Positions 46,577 to 55,966 of a stretch of 64,000 nucleotides of DNA are shown here, in pieces (within the stretch, counting starts at the first letter, position 1; the number at the start of each line of letters is the position of its first letter). Position numbers and translations under genes: made by a program. The stretch covers positions 1 to 64,000 of the forward strand of contig JADEXV010000010.1 in the NCBI GenBank assembly GCA_015206945.1, given 5' to 3'. Origin of the DNA: Nostocales cyanobacterium LEGE 12452. Its GTDB lineage: Bacteria; Cyanobacteriota; Cyanobacteriia; Cyanobacteriales; Nostocaceae. The notes under the pieces are model-generated. The model made no database searches. It was not told the origin of the DNA and worked only from the letters and a program-made list of their open reading frames with translations.

Positions 46577-46964
46577 TCACAACCCTAAAAGCCAACTTTT
46601 TAAGGAGTTGGAGGAGTTATTGTGTATCACCAGTCCTAAAAGCTTTTGTGGCAGATTCATCTGTAGGTGGCAGGGTGTGTCTTCGCAATACCGATTAAAT
46701 TTGTAGCTAAACCCTTCGGCTTTGAGTTTGGCTGAAGTTTTGGTTGGAGCAATCGCTCTCCAAACTTCTACTGTTTACCTCACAACGCGAAACATCGAGT
46801 TCGGAACTCGACACTTGAGCCTCAGAACACGAAACACCGAGTTCGGAACTCGAAGTGTCGAGATAAAAACGCCAGAGTTGAGTTCTTTAAAGAAGAGTGA
46901 GGAAGTGAGGGAGAAGAATTAATAACCAATGCCCCATGCCCCATACCCCATTTCCCATTCCCAA
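46577..46964. other. Spacer between ribBA and the flavodiiron genes
   Basis: This 388-bp convergent spacer contains the 42-bp hairpin repeat pair at 46796-46852 and a block of CCCCATGCCCCATACCCCATTTCCC-like repeats (46929-46955). Apparent short reading frames here come from the repeats. Confidence 0.5.
46796..46852. repeat. Two-copy 42-bp hairpin repeat
   Basis: The palindrome CGAGTTCGGAACTCG occurs at 46796-46810 and again at 46838-46852, exactly 42 bp apart. The linker contains CCTCAGAAC, the same word found in the array at 1697-1889. The two loci therefore share period, hairpin placement and linker, and belong to one repeat family. Confidence 0.75.
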
Positions 46965-48677
46965 TTAATAATGAGTTGCCGACTTGCGATGATGGACGGC
47001 TGTAACGCCATCAGTATCTAACAATTTGCCACTCTCGACAGTTGCATAAACCAGCCAGTGGTCGCCAGATTCCATCCGGTTTTGTACGGAACATTCGAGA
47101 TATGCTAGAGCATCGGTAAGTATGGGAGAACCGCTTTCAGTTTCTTGGGCGGCAACATCAGCAAATCGGTCTTGTCCTGGGCCGAATGGTTTGAGGAAGT
47201 GCTTCATCAATCCCAAATGATTGCCTTCTTTAAGAATATTGAGGACAAATTTGTTTCCTGTATGCGTCAGTGTTTCTACTGCGCGATCTTTGGCAACGGC
47301 GATGGTTAAACCAGGTGGACTAAAGCTGGCTTGAGATACCCAAGAAGCTAACATGGCACTGGAACGATCGCCTTCTTTGGCTGTAAGAACGCAAAGAGAA
47401 CCGACAATCCGACCAACTGCTTGTTCTACATTTGTTGCAGGTTGACTTGGCGATCGCACTTTTCTCGCTTTCTTCAGTGCTTGGGCAAAGTCGGTTCCAG
47501 CTTCTTCACACAATTGTAATGTGGCATCGTCGGGTTTGAATTTTACGCGGATTGTATCAAAACCAAACCGATAGCCAGCATCTTTTAATTTACCCTCAAT
47601 TAAATCAACCGCTTCCCCACTCCAGCCAAAGGAACCAAAAGCACCGGCGAGTTTATTGTTAGTGGCGGTGGATAAGACAATTCCTAAAGTTGTTTGTACG
47701 GGTGTCGGTGCATGACCGCCAAGGGTAGGAGAACCGATAATGAAACCCCCGGCTTTTTCCACAGCCGCCCGGATTTCTTCTGGTTCAGTAAACTCGCAGT
47801 TAATCGATTCTACAGCTACACCAGCTTTTGTGATCCCACGAGCGATCGCTTGGGCTAATGTGGCTGTATTTCCATAAGCCGATGCATAAATCAAAGCTAC
47901 TGTCAAGTCAGCAGAAGTTTGCTGTTGACTCCATTCCCGATAAGCTTTGGTCAGGTCGATTAAGCCATAGCGTACCAAAGGCCCGTGTCCATTGGCATAC
48001 ATTCGCACGGGAAAATCAGCAAGTTTATCTAACGCTGTTTCAACTTGACGGGCGTGGGGAGCCATGAGGCAATCAAAATAATAGCGCCGATCCTCGTTAT
48101 ATACTTCCCAACCTTCATCAAATACCTGATCTCCACAAACGTGCGCCCCAAATAACTTATCTGTGTACAGAATTTCTGTTTGTGGATCGTAGGTGCAGAG
48201 TTGATCTGCATAGCGGGGATTGGGAGTGGGAATAAATTGTAAATTATGCCCATTACCCAAATCTAGAGTTTCTTCGCCGCGCATGACAAGAATTTGCAAA
48301 TCTGGATTTTCCAGCGCCGCACGTAAATTTATCGCTCCTGGATTAGAACACACAAAGGTGATTTGCGGGGCAATTTCTAACAAAGCTTTTAAAGTTGCAG
48401 CTCGATTAGGATTTACGTGTCCCAAAATTACATAATCTAAATCTTCGAGATGGAAACGTTGTTGCAAAGCTTCTAAATAAATTTGCGTAAACGTTTCTCC
48501 CGGAGGATCGATAATTGCGGTTTTCTCGCTTTCGATTAAATAAGAATTAGCAGTTGTACCCTTAGCAAGAGCATATTCAATTTCAAATCTCAGCCTTGAC
48601 CAACTGCGCGATCGCAGTATTCTCGTATTTGTAGCAATGGGGAAAACTTGAACGTCACGGGGTTTATTTTTTGACAT
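46965..48677 (-). CDS. flv1B: Flavodiiron protein, Flv1 type (probably Flv1B)
   Basis: This 570-residue three-domain flavodiiron protein has a metallo-beta-lactamase-like domain (about 1-250), a flavodoxin domain (about 260-400, ASAYGNTATLAQAIARGI) and a C-terminal NAD(P)H:flavin reductase domain (about 420-570). The di-iron motif HxExDH is replaced by HVNPNR, the feature that separates Flv1 and Flv2 from Flv3 and Flv4. Flv1 pairs with Flv3 to reduce oxygen with electrons from photosystem I. It lies 164 bp downstream of the Flv3-type gene. In Anabaena the adjacent flv1B-flv3B genes are heterocyst-specific, so the B call is by synteny. Confidence 0.85.
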   Translation of the reverse strand: MSKNKPRDVQVFPIATNTRILRSRSWSRLRFEIEYALAKGTTANSYLIESEKTAIIDPPGETFTQIYLEALQQRFHLEDLDYVILGHVNPNRAATLKALLEIAPQITFVCSNPGAINLRAALENPDLQILVMRGEETLDLGNGHNLQFIPTPNPRYADQLCTYDPQTEILYTDKLFGAHVCGDQVFDEGWEVYNEDRRYYFDCLMAPHARQVETALDKLADFPVRMYANGHGPLVRYGLIDLTKAYREWSQQQTSADLTVALIYASAYGNTATLAQAIARGITKAGVAVESINCEFTEPEEIRAAVEKAGGFIIGSPTLGGHAPTPVQTTLGIVLSTATNNKLAGAFGSFGWSGEAVDLIEGKLKDAGYRFGFDTIRVKFKPDDATLQLCEEAGTDFAQALKKARKVRSPSQPATNVEQAVGRIVGSLCVLTAKEGDRSSAMLASWVSQASFSPPGLTIAVAKDRAVETLTHTGNKFVLNILKEGNHLGLMKHFLKPFGPGQDRFADVAAQETESGSPILTDALAYLECSVQNRMESGDHWLVYATVESGKLLDTDGVTAVHHRKSATHY

Positions 48678-48841
48678 GGCTAAAACAGGAGTTATGAGTT
48701 GTGAATTATGAGTTATGAGTTGAAGAAAGTTGTTAATCTAGATTTTTTAACTTGCGTTGTAGGGACGATATTTTTTGTCCATCTCGTTCCTACAACTCCT
48801 AATTTTTAACTTCTAACTCCTAACTCCTAACTCCTAACTTT

Positions 48842-50569
48842 TTAGTAGTGGTTGCCGACTTTACGATGATGCACAGCAGTCAAACTTTCTGGTTTAGAAA
48901 CCCGTCCAGCATAGACGGTGCTATATACTGCCCAATGGTCGCCGCAATCCATTCTACTAATAACTTCGCACTCCATATAGGCGAGGGCATCGTTGAGTAT
49001 GGGCGCACCATTTTCGGCTGGCTGAGTTCTCACACCTTCAAAGCGATCTGCACCAGGGGCGAACCGTTTCAAAAAGTGTTTCATTAATGGTTGGAAATTG
49101 CCTTCTTCTAAAACGTTGAGAACAAAGCGATCGCCTACTTGCATAAGTGATTCAATAGCCCGATCTTTGGCGACTGCAATGGAGAATCCCAAAGGTTTGA
49201 AGCTAGCTTGAGCAACCCAGGAGGCTAACATCGCACTGGATACATCGCCTTTTTTGGCAGTAATAATATATAATCCGCCGCTGATTCTACCTAATGCTTT
49301 ATCTAAGTCAGCACCAAGAGATTTCATGGCTTTGATGTTGCGATCGCGTGTTACCCATTGAGCTAAGTCTGTACCCGCTTCTTCACACAGTTTGTAGGTA
49401 TTTTCTGTAGGCGTTTGTTTAATCCGAATTGGTGGAAAAACTGTTGTCAAACCCAAATTGCGGAATTTACTCACCAAAGGATCTATCGGCTCATCATCGC
49501 CACCACCACTTTCAAACACACCGATAGCTTGCTTTTCTTTGGCAGATCCTAAAACTGTGCTGATTGCTGCTTGGATGCTCGCAGCACTCGACGAAGCCGG
49601 AGGTAATCCAACGATTAGCCCAGCACAGCGGCTAACGAGTTCCCGCAGTTCTTGTAAATCGACTTCCGATCCCAAATCGACAATTTCCACTGCGACACCG
49701 GTTTTACCGATACCGTTGGCAATTGCTTGGGCGAGGCGATCGCTATATCCGTATTCGGAAACGTAAAATATCCCAACTGCTGTTTCTGGCTTGGCTTGGC
49801 TTTGGCTCCAAGTACGGTAACGTCCAACTAATTCCTCAACATTGTGAGATAATAATGGCCCGTGTCCTGTGGCAATCATACTGATGGTTTTCAGTTCTCC
49901 CATGCGCTTCAGGGCAGACAGAACCGATCGGGCATTCGGACCCATCAAACAATCGTAGTAGTAATGAAAGTCTTCTTCGATCGCTGCCAGGTTTTCATCA
50001 AAGGTGCTATCTGAGCAATAGTGCAGCCCAAAGGCATCGCAGGTGTAGAGAGTTTTGGTTTTGTGGTCGAAGCTGAAAATTGTATCGGGCCAATGTAAAT
50101 TTGGAGCAATCACAAATTCAAATTCATGACCATTGCCCAAATCCAAGCGATCGCCATTTTTCACAATCCGCCGCTTAAATGGCTGATGTACCAAATCCTC
50201 AAGAAACTGAATCGCCACTTTAGAACCGACAACGGTTATTTCTGGAGCCATTTGCAGCAAATCTTTAACTAAACCGCTGTGGTCTGGCTCAGTGTGACTG
50301 ATAATTAAATAATCAATCTCTGTTGGGTTGAGTAGTCCAGTAAGCGTATCAAAGTATAGTTGACGAAACTTTTCGTGGGAGGTATCAACTAAGGCAGTCT
50401 GCTCTCCACGGATGAGAAACGAGTTATAAGTAGTACCGTTTTGCAGACCAAACTCAATATCGAAGCGATCGCGATCCCAATCCAAAGAACGAATTGCCGT
50501 CGTCTCTTGAGCAATCTCTACAGTCTGTATGGTGAGCCGTTTTTCAGTTTTTTCGGTGAGCGCTACCAT
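48842..50569 (-). CDS. flv3B: Flavodiiron protein, Flv3 type (probably Flv3B)
   Basis: This 575-residue flavodiiron protein has the same domain order as its neighbour. It keeps the canonical di-iron motif in ISHTEPDHSG, with further ligands in the beta-lactamase-like domain. The flavodoxin domain contains VSEYGYSDRLAQAIANGI, and the C-terminal flavin-reductase domain contains SAMLASWVAQASFKPLG. A strong Shine-Dalgarno AAGGAGG is five bases or so ahead of the ATG. It is the first gene of the flv pair. Flv3/Flv1 heteromers reduce O2 to water; the heterocyst pair protects nitrogenase. No clear NtcA site (GTAN8TAC) is visible upstream. Confidence 0.87.
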   Translation of the reverse strand: MVALTEKTEKRLTIQTVEIAQETTAIRSLDWDRDRFDIEFGLQNGTTYNSFLIRGEQTALVDTSHEKFRQLYFDTLTGLLNPTEIDYLIISHTEPDHSGLVKDLLQMAPEITVVGSKVAIQFLEDLVHQPFKRRIVKNGDRLDLGNGHEFEFVIAPNLHWPDTIFSFDHKTKTLYTCDAFGLHYCSDSTFDENLAAIEEDFHYYYDCLMGPNARSVLSALKRMGELKTISMIATGHGPLLSHNVEELVGRYRTWSQSQAKPETAVGIFYVSEYGYSDRLAQAIANGIGKTGVAVEIVDLGSEVDLQELRELVSRCAGLIVGLPPASSSAASIQAAISTVLGSAKEKQAIGVFESGGGDDEPIDPLVSKFRNLGLTTVFPPIRIKQTPTENTYKLCEEAGTDLAQWVTRDRNIKAMKSLGADLDKALGRISGGLYIITAKKGDVSSAMLASWVAQASFKPLGFSIAVAKDRAIESLMQVGDRFVLNVLEEGNFQPLMKHFLKRFAPGADRFEGVRTQPAENGAPILNDALAYMECEVISRMDCGDHWAVYSTVYAGRVSKPESLTAVHHRKVGNHY

Positions 50570-50574
50570 AACTC

Positions 50575-50581
50575 CCTCCTT
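50575..50581 (-). promoter_or_regulatory. Strong Shine-Dalgarno of flv3
   Basis: AAGGAGG on the minus strand lies five bases before the ATG at 50569. It is among the best ribosome binding sites in this window and fixes the start. Confidence 0.7.
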
Positions 50582-50678
50582 GACACAATGAGTATTTGTT
50601 CCTCTTCTTTTATTGTGACACGGCTTGAATGTTAATTTTTATTAAAAAACCTATAGTTGACTTAAAAAAGTTAAAAGT

Positions 50679-51521
50679 GTGAAACCGCAGAGCCACAGAG
50701 AGGAAATTTGGCTAGCCTTGGAAATTGGTAATTCGCAGCTGCATTGGGCATTGTTTATTGGCGATACACTTTACTCAGCTTGGGATACCGACTATTTACC
50801 TGAGTCTGTCATACAACATTTAGCTGAATGTCAAACCCTAGATGATTTATTACTGGCAATTTCTCCACCCCATCAACAAAGTAATTTTCTCACAAATACT
50901 TCACCCCTTTGCGCTTTTGTCTCTCTGCCCCCGTGCCCTCTACTCCTCGCCTCGGTAGTTCCCAGCCAAACTGCTATTTGGCAAACTTACCCAAATGTTC
51001 GCATTATTACCTTAGACCAAATACCACTAACAAGTGTGTATCCCACACTAGGTATTGACCGCGCTTTAGCTTTGTGGGGTGCGGGAAAAACTTGGGGTTT
51101 TCCGATGTTGGTAATTGATGCTGGGACAGCACTGACTTTTACGGCTGCGGATGCTAATAATTCTCTAGTTGGAGGTGCAATCTTGCCGGGATTAGGCTTG
51201 CAATTTGCAACTCTCGGTCAACAAACAGGACAATTACCATTAGTAGAAATGCAAAGTTTTCCGTCTCTACCACCACGTTTTGCTCTCAATACTAAAGAAG
51301 CAATCAAAAGTGGAGTAATTTACACATTATTAGCTGGGATCAAAGATTTTATTCAGGCGTGGTGGGATTTATATCCTGATGGTAAGATTGCGATTAAAGG
51401 AGGCGATCGCACTTTATTGATTAACTATTTACAAGCTTTATATCCTGAAATTGCAGTACGTTTAATTGTGGAACCAAATTTGATTTTTTTGGGAATGCGC
51501 GAAATATTGATAGGGTCATAG
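50679..51521 (+). CDS. coaX: Type III pantothenate kinase
   Basis: CoaX (280 residues) phosphorylates pantothenate, the first step of coenzyme A synthesis. The N-terminal phosphate loop is [15 protein letters not shown], with Glu where most enzymes have Asp. [11 protein letters not shown] is near residue 127, and [10 protein letters not shown] near 150 carries the second acidic motif. A stretch at about residues 74-90 is rich in Pro, Cys and Leu and is encoded by pyrimidine-rich spacer-like DNA, so it looks like a repeat-derived insertion. GTG at 50679 is the only useful start. It diverges from the flv operon. Confidence 0.87.
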   Translation: MKPQSHREEIWLALEIGNSQLHWALFIGDTLYSAWDTDYLPESVIQHLAECQTLDDLLLAISPPHQQSNFLTNTSPLCAFVSLPPCPLLLASVVPSQTAIWQTYPNVRIITLDQIPLTSVYPTLGIDRALALWGAGKTWGFPMLVIDAGTALTFTAADANNSLVGGAILPGLGLQFATLGQQTGQLPLVEMQSFPSLPPRFALNTKEAIKSGVIYTLLAGIKDFIQAWWDLYPDGKIAIKGGDRTLLINYLQALYPEIAVRLIVEPNLIFLGMREILIGS

Positions 51522-51604
51522 TTGTGACAACAAACTTGAAACACATATCGCGGTTTCAAAGGGAAGGAATATGTGTTATGGATTGGCAACAAACCTTGAA
51601 TGAG

Positions 51605-52447
51605 CTAGTTTAATTCGTTGAAATTATGGTTTTTTAAAATACCTTGAATAAACTCCCGAATTTCGCTCGCCACAACCTCAGCACAAGATTCTGGCAAGTC
51701 ATTACCGGCATGGGCAATCATTTTCAACTCGACTTTCGGCATCAGTTGAGCATAAACACGGCTTCTGGCTAAAGCATCTGGGGTATCTTGGCCACCTTGT
51801 AAAATAAAAACTGGGATATCTATCATGTAAAGCTGCTTTTGCAGTAATTCCGCCTCAATTTCTACTTGTCGCCGTTTGAAAAGTAACTGGCAACCTATAG
51901 GATACGGCAATAGCGATTGACGCAACTGCAAGTCTTGCGCAATTTTTTCATGCCAACCCAAGATTTTAGTCAAAGGACTGAGCGATCGCAACAACTTAAC
52001 TACTAGTGGTGGATAATTCAATAATCGCCGCATCTTCTGGCAATACTCTTCTTGTCCTGCTATCTCTACGCCCTCTGGTGCTAGCAGTACCAAACCATCA
52101 ACTTTCTCTGGATATTTTAAAGCATAGCTAGCAGCAATCCAACCCCCAAGAGAATGCCCCACTAAATATACTTTTTCTAGCTTCACAGCTTGCAAAAATT
52201 CAGCTAGACACTCAACTTGTAAATCTATCGAATGGTGGATATTAGGGTTTTCTGATTCACCAAACCCTAACAAATCAGGTGCAAAACAATGGAAATCTTG
52301 TGCAAGGGATTCCATCACAGATAACCATTGACTGCTCTCATTCCAAGCACCATGTAAAAAAATTATAGGAGTTTTTTCACCGACTTCACGCCAGAATAGT
52401 AACCCTTGAGAGAGCTTTCTCCGGGAGTTACGGAATAGTGTATCCAT
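51605..52447 (-). CDS. Alpha/beta-fold hydrolase
   Basis: This 280-residue alpha/beta hydrolase has the oxyanion motif FLHGAW, nucleophile elbow GHSLGGW, acid in LQGGQDTPDA and His in AHAGNDLPES near the C-terminus (the motif is AHAGND rather than the usual GH). Its substrate is unknown; the family includes esterases, haloperoxidase-like and ring-cleavage product hydrolases. The ATG at 52447 begins directly with a basic tail. It has no obvious operon partner. Confidence 0.8.
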   Translation of the reverse strand: MDTLFRNSRRKLSQGLLFWREVGEKTPIIFLHGAWNESSQWLSVMESLAQDFHCFAPDLLGFGESENPNIHHSIDLQVECLAEFLQAVKLEKVYLVGHSLGGWIAASYALKYPEKVDGLVLLAPEGVEIAGQEEYCQKMRRLLNYPPLVVKLLRSLSPLTKILGWHEKIAQDLQLRQSLLPYPIGCQLLFKRRQVEIEAELLQKQLYMIDIPVFILQGGQDTPDALARSRVYAQLMPKVELKMIAHAGNDLPESCAEVVASEIREFIQGILKNHNFNELN

Positions 52448-52544
52448 TTTATTTAGTAGTTAACTTTTAGCATCATAATAAATAGTCATTAGTTATTAGT
52501 CATTAGTCAAATTACAAACACAAAGATGTGGTGCGATTCGTTTA

Positions 52545-52576
52545 GCGTCTCTTTGGGAGAGCCTCTCGTAGAGAAG
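52545..52576. repeat. GCGTCTCTTTGGGAGAG/CTCTCGTAGAG repeat
   Basis: Two nested hairpins, CTCTTTGGGAGAG and CTCTCGTAGAG, follow a TTTAGCGT. This is the same repeat class as at 1941 and 18524. It is in the spacer between the hydrolase and the NUDIX gene. Confidence 0.55.
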
Positions 52577-52639
52577 ATTCCTTAAATCATAACTTTGGTG
52601 GCAAATGACCAATGACAAATGACAAATAACAAAATATTC

Positions 52640-53134
52640 TTATGCCAATGTTGTCAAGCCATTCAAGTAGTCTTGCAACTGCCGAGTATGGTCGTGAGAC
52701 ATCTTTCCTGAAGGTAGTAAACTGGGAGAAAAAGCTTGGATTTCCATGACTTCTAAAGTGTCTTGAATCTCCATTGTCCCATGCACCTCGGCTTCAACCA
52801 CAATACAAATTGAATGGATTCTGGGATCGCGGTCTGGTGCAGAGTAAACTCCTACTAAACGGTTAATTTTCACCAATTCTAGCCCGGTTTCCTCCATTAA
52901 TTCCCGGCGCACTGTATTGGGAATATCTTCTCCCCAATCTACAATCCCTCCAGGCAATGACCAAAGACCATTGTCGCGCCGCCGGATCAGTACAATCCGA
53001 CCATCGGGTAAAATTGGGATGATACTAGTGCCAGTAATGGGATGACGAAATATTATACCCAATACTGTTTGTCCAATACGCCATAAGCTACGTGTGGACT
53101 CTACAGCTGCCGGAAAGAAAGCAATAACGTTCAA
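52640..53134 (-). CDS. NUDIX hydrolase
   Basis: This 164-residue NUDIX protein carries the complete box G-x5-E-x7-R-E-x-x-E-E-x-G as GIVDWGEDIPNTVRRELMEE plus TGL. It cleaves a nucleoside diphosphate linked to an unknown group, using Mg ions held by the Glu cluster. The start is TTG at 53134; there is no ATG in frame before the NUDIX box, so this is likely the true start. A preceding 700-bp spacer contains no gene until the small basic protein on the other strand. Confidence 0.87.
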   Translation of the reverse strand: MNVIAFFPAAVESTRSLWRIGQTVLGIIFRHPITGTSIIPILPDGRIVLIRRRDNGLWSLPGGIVDWGEDIPNTVRRELMEETGLELVKINRLVGVYSAPDRDPRIHSICIVVEAEVHGTMEIQDTLEVMEIQAFSPSLLPSGKMSHDHTRQLQDYLNGLTTLA

Positions 53135-53842
53135 TCTTCAAAATTTATGTGTTGTATTCTGTAGTTCCCTACCACTTACATCTGCTCAACTAATAAAGTT
53201 TTTGTTGAGTTTTGTTTTATACAAAAATGTTTGTGGATTGAGATTTTATTCTCACGATTTACGTAGAATATTATCAATTCTAACATCAAGTTTAAATAGA
53301 AGCACTGTATTTATCTATACATGATATTTCTTGAATCAGGTAAATTTTCAGTTTATAGCTAGTATTGCCGTTGCTGAAACTAGCTGTTACTAATAGATTT
53401 TTAGAACACATTAAAAATAATAATATGAATAATAAGTCAAAATTCAAAATTCTGAATTTATAAGAGGCAATTAAGTAGGCTTTAAAACCTAGAATTAATT
53501 AAAGTTCACTAAATCAAATAATTAGACTCTATGTTTAAACCCACCTATGCCTTATGAATTATTTTTTGATAATATTGGTTTGTTTTAAGAACAAAAACTA
53601 ATGAGCTAACTTACAATCTATTTGATAGATTGGAATCTAAGAAAAGATATTTTTCGTCTTGGTGGCAGGGATCATTTATAATTTTTATTGACAAAGTTAG
53701 GTATAATGCGATAGACTAGTACACTGTTTAAAGCGTATTTATTGCTGCACTAGGCTAAAAGTATATCAATAACATTGGTAGCTAATATTGCCTACGTGAT
53801 GCCTAGTTACTACTTTTTTGTTGTTTATTAATAGAGGTGAAC
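53135..53842. other. Long AT-rich spacer between NUDIX gene and small basic protein gene
   Basis: This 708-bp AT-rich spacer lies between divergent genes. A TTGACA is present at about 53688 and a TATAAT at about 53702, but their spacing is too short for a single sigma-70 promoter, so only one box can belong to the promoter of the small gene. No RNA gene or repeat array is visible. Confidence 0.4.
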
Positions 53843-54010
53843 ATGGCCAAGCGCCGTAACCCGAAAAAAGAAAAGGCGCTACGTAACCAGGCGTATGCCA
53901 GAAAGTTTCGTAAACGGACTACGACAGGAAGAATGCAGAGAAGGTTCCAACAAAGACCACCAAAGAGTGAAGAAGAAGAAGGCGCAGCAACAGCAGCTGA
54001 CACTGACTAA
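53843..54010 (+). CDS. Small conserved basic protein (55 residues)
   Basis: This 55-residue frame, too short for most ORF lists, begins MAKRRNPKKEKALRNQAYAR. It is extremely basic for 40 residues and then has an acidic tail, SEEEEGAAT. A good Shine-Dalgarno GAGGTG lies five bases before the ATG, and a strong terminator follows 43 bases after the stop. This makes it a convincing monocistronic gene. The layout resembles small ribosome- or RNA-associated proteins; I believe similar proteins are conserved in Nostocales but I know no function for them. Confidence 0.8.
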   Translation: MAKRRNPKKEKALRNQAYARKFRKRTTTGRMQRRFQQRPPKSEEEEGAATAADTD

Positions 54011-54052
54011 GCTGCTTGCCTAAATCCTTATTGTTTGGGTTATTTACCTTTT

Positions 54053-54089
54053 GGGGCGCACATTTATTTGTACGCCCTTATTTATTTTT
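54053..54089 (+). terminator. Terminator of the small basic protein gene
   Basis: GGGCGCACA pairs with TGTACGCCC with one bulged base, and is followed by TTATTTATTTTT. Position and orientation fit termination just after the small gene. Confidence 0.7.
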
Positions 54090-54163
54090 GGGGATTGGGA
54101 ATGGGGCATTAGTTATTCCCCTTGTCTCCCTTGTCTCCCTTATTCCCTCACTCCCCAATTCCT

Positions 54164-55549
54164 CTATTGAGCAATTTGAGCACGGGCGGCTGTAAGTGCT
54201 TTGTTTACTTGTACAAAGCCAGTGCCACCGTAACTGTTGCGGGCAGCAACAACTTGACGGGGGGATATCGCCTCATAAATATCTGCTGAAAATGCTGGGT
54301 GTAGTTGTTGCCACTCTTCCAATTTCAAATCTTTTAGAAGTTTACCTGCGGCAATACTAGTTTTTACTACCTTACCCACAAGGTTGTAAGCTTCTCGAAA
54401 AGGAACACCCCGTGCTGCCAGATAGTCTGCGACATCGGTAGCATTAGAAAAATCTTCCGCCACCGCTGATGCTAACCGCAGGGTACGAAATTCTAAGCCT
54501 TCCCTGAGCAAAATCGTCATCGCTTCTAGAGACGCTTTGACTGTGTTAACGCTATCAAATAGACCTTCTTTATCTTCTTGTAAGTCTTTGTTATATGCCA
54601 GAGGTAGCCCCTTCATAATCACTAACATCGCCTGGAGATGACCGAATACACGTCCTGTTTTCCCCCGTACTAATTCTGGTACATCGGGGTTTTTCTTTTG
54701 GGGCATGATACTAGAACCTGTTGCACAGCTATCTTTGAGAGTAACAAAGCGAAATTCTTCAGATGACCAAAGAATGACTTCTTCTGCAAGGCGGCTGAGG
54801 TGAACCATAATCAAGCTAGCAGCACACAAAAATTCGATCGCAAAATCGCGATCGCTCACTCCATCGAGGCTGTTAGCATAAATATCGTCAAAATTCAAGA
54901 GTTTGGCTGTGTAGTGGCGATCGATAGGGAAAGTAGTTCCCGCTAAAGCACCACACCCCAAAGGTGAGATATTCACGCGGCGAGAAACATCTCCTAAGCG
55001 TTCCCAGTCACGTTGCGCCATTTGAAAGTATGCCAAGAGGTGATGAGCTAAACTCACGGGTTGGGCGCGTTGGAGGTGGGTATAACCAGGAATTAGAGTT
55101 TCAACGTGCTTTTCGGCTATATCCAGTAAAACGCCTTGAAATTCTCGCAATTCGCTTTTGATTTGTTGGATTTGGTCGCGGAGGTAGAGTCTGGTATCGG
55201 TTCCAACTTGGTCATTGCGCGATCGCGCTGTATGCACCTTTTTACCCACATCGCCAACAATTTCTGTCAGTCGGCGTTCAACTGCAAAATGTACATCTTC
55301 AGCATCGATACCAGGCTGAAATTTCCCCTGGCGGTACTCTTGGCGAATTTGTTCTAAACCGGCAACCAGTTGCTCTCCTTCTTCTGGGGAGATGATACCC
55401 GTGTGAGCAAGCATTTTGGCATGAGCTTGAGAACCAGTGAGGTCATATTCGATTAATTCAATATCAAAACTTATACTGGCATTAAAACGAGCGATCGCTG
55501 GATGCAACGCTGATTCAAACCGCTGGCTCCAAGTTTCTTTTTTGGTCAT
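54164..55549 (-). CDS. argH: Argininosuccinate lyase
   Basis: ArgH (461 residues) splits argininosuccinate into arginine and fumarate, the last step of arginine synthesis. The superfamily signature [12 protein letters not shown] is at about residue 279-290. TARSRNDQV is near residue 108 and [13 protein letters not shown]-like sequence near residue 158. Length is standard. ATG at 55549. The gene is a minus-strand unit of its own or trails the small membrane protein gene, from which it is separated by a 104-bp repeat-rich spacer. Function secure. Confidence 0.96.
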   Translation of the reverse strand: MTKKETWSQRFESALHPAIARFNASISFDIELIEYDLTGSQAHAKMLAHTGIISPEEGEQLVAGLEQIRQEYRQGKFQPGIDAEDVHFAVERRLTEIVGDVGKKVHTARSRNDQVGTDTRLYLRDQIQQIKSELREFQGVLLDIAEKHVETLIPGYTHLQRAQPVSLAHHLLAYFQMAQRDWERLGDVSRRVNISPLGCGALAGTTFPIDRHYTAKLLNFDDIYANSLDGVSDRDFAIEFLCAASLIMVHLSRLAEEVILWSSEEFRFVTLKDSCATGSSIMPQKKNPDVPELVRGKTGRVFGHLQAMLVIMKGLPLAYNKDLQEDKEGLFDSVNTVKASLEAMTILLREGLEFRTLRLASAVAEDFSNATDVADYLAARGVPFREAYNLVGKVVKTSIAAGKLLKDLKLEEWQQLHPAFSADIYEAISPRQVVAARNSYGGTGFVQVNKALTAARAQIAQ

Positions 55550-55569
55550 AAATTATCAAAAGAGTGGGC

Positions 55570-55645
55570 GATAGTTAAGAGTTAAGAGTGAGGAGTTATG
55601 AGTTTTTGACTCCTAACTTCTCACTCCTCACTTTCAACTCCTAAC
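55570..55645. repeat. Inverted heptamer repeats upstream of argH
   Basis: AGTTAAG/AGTGAGG/AGTTATG units are followed after GTTTTTG by ACTCCTAAC/ACTCCTCAC units in the opposite orientation, so the stretch can fold back on itself. It is an STRR pair of the same kind as between eno and argC. Confidence 0.6.
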
Positions 55646-55653
55646 TTTTAAAT

Positions 55654-55860
55654 TTAACCGTAGCTAGTTAGATTCCGAATCATATAGCCAATGACTAAAC
55701 CAATCAACAATGCCCACACTTGACCTGTTTGTATAAAGTGGCTCCAAGCTTTTTGCATTTGACCCATAAGGTTTGGATCGGTGATTGTTTGTGCTAATGC
55801 TGTCAAATTTACAGGCAAATGCCAAAGTAACTGAGATGTCAAATCGCTGTAATTGCTCAT
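55654..55860 (-). CDS. Small membrane protein of unknown function
   Basis: This 68-residue protein has a soluble N-terminal half (MSNYSDLTSQLLWHLPVN) and one membrane helix at about residues 48-62 (VWALLIGLVIGYMIR). It has good coding look and an ATG start with neighbouring genes on the same strand. I do not recognise a family. It sits between larB and argH. Possibly a small membrane-complex subunit; this is only a guess. Confidence 0.6.
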   Translation of the reverse strand: MSNYSDLTSQLLWHLPVNLTALAQTITDPNLMGQMQKAWSHFIQTGQVWALLIGLVIGYMIRNLTSYG

Positions 55861-55966
55861 CTTTGGTGATTAAGAAGTTAGGGGTGGCAAATTTCAGCAT
55901 CAGTATATGATTTACATTAATTACTGATATTTACTGAAATATTGGATGTAACTTCAATGTCTTAAC

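Noticed and set aside
46722-46922. Frame with RNTEFGTR-type repeats
   Set aside because: It translates the two-copy 42-bp hairpin repeat and not a gene.
53688-53708. A sigma-70 promoter formed by TTGACA and TATAAT
   Set aside because: The boxes are only about 8 bases apart, too close to work together.
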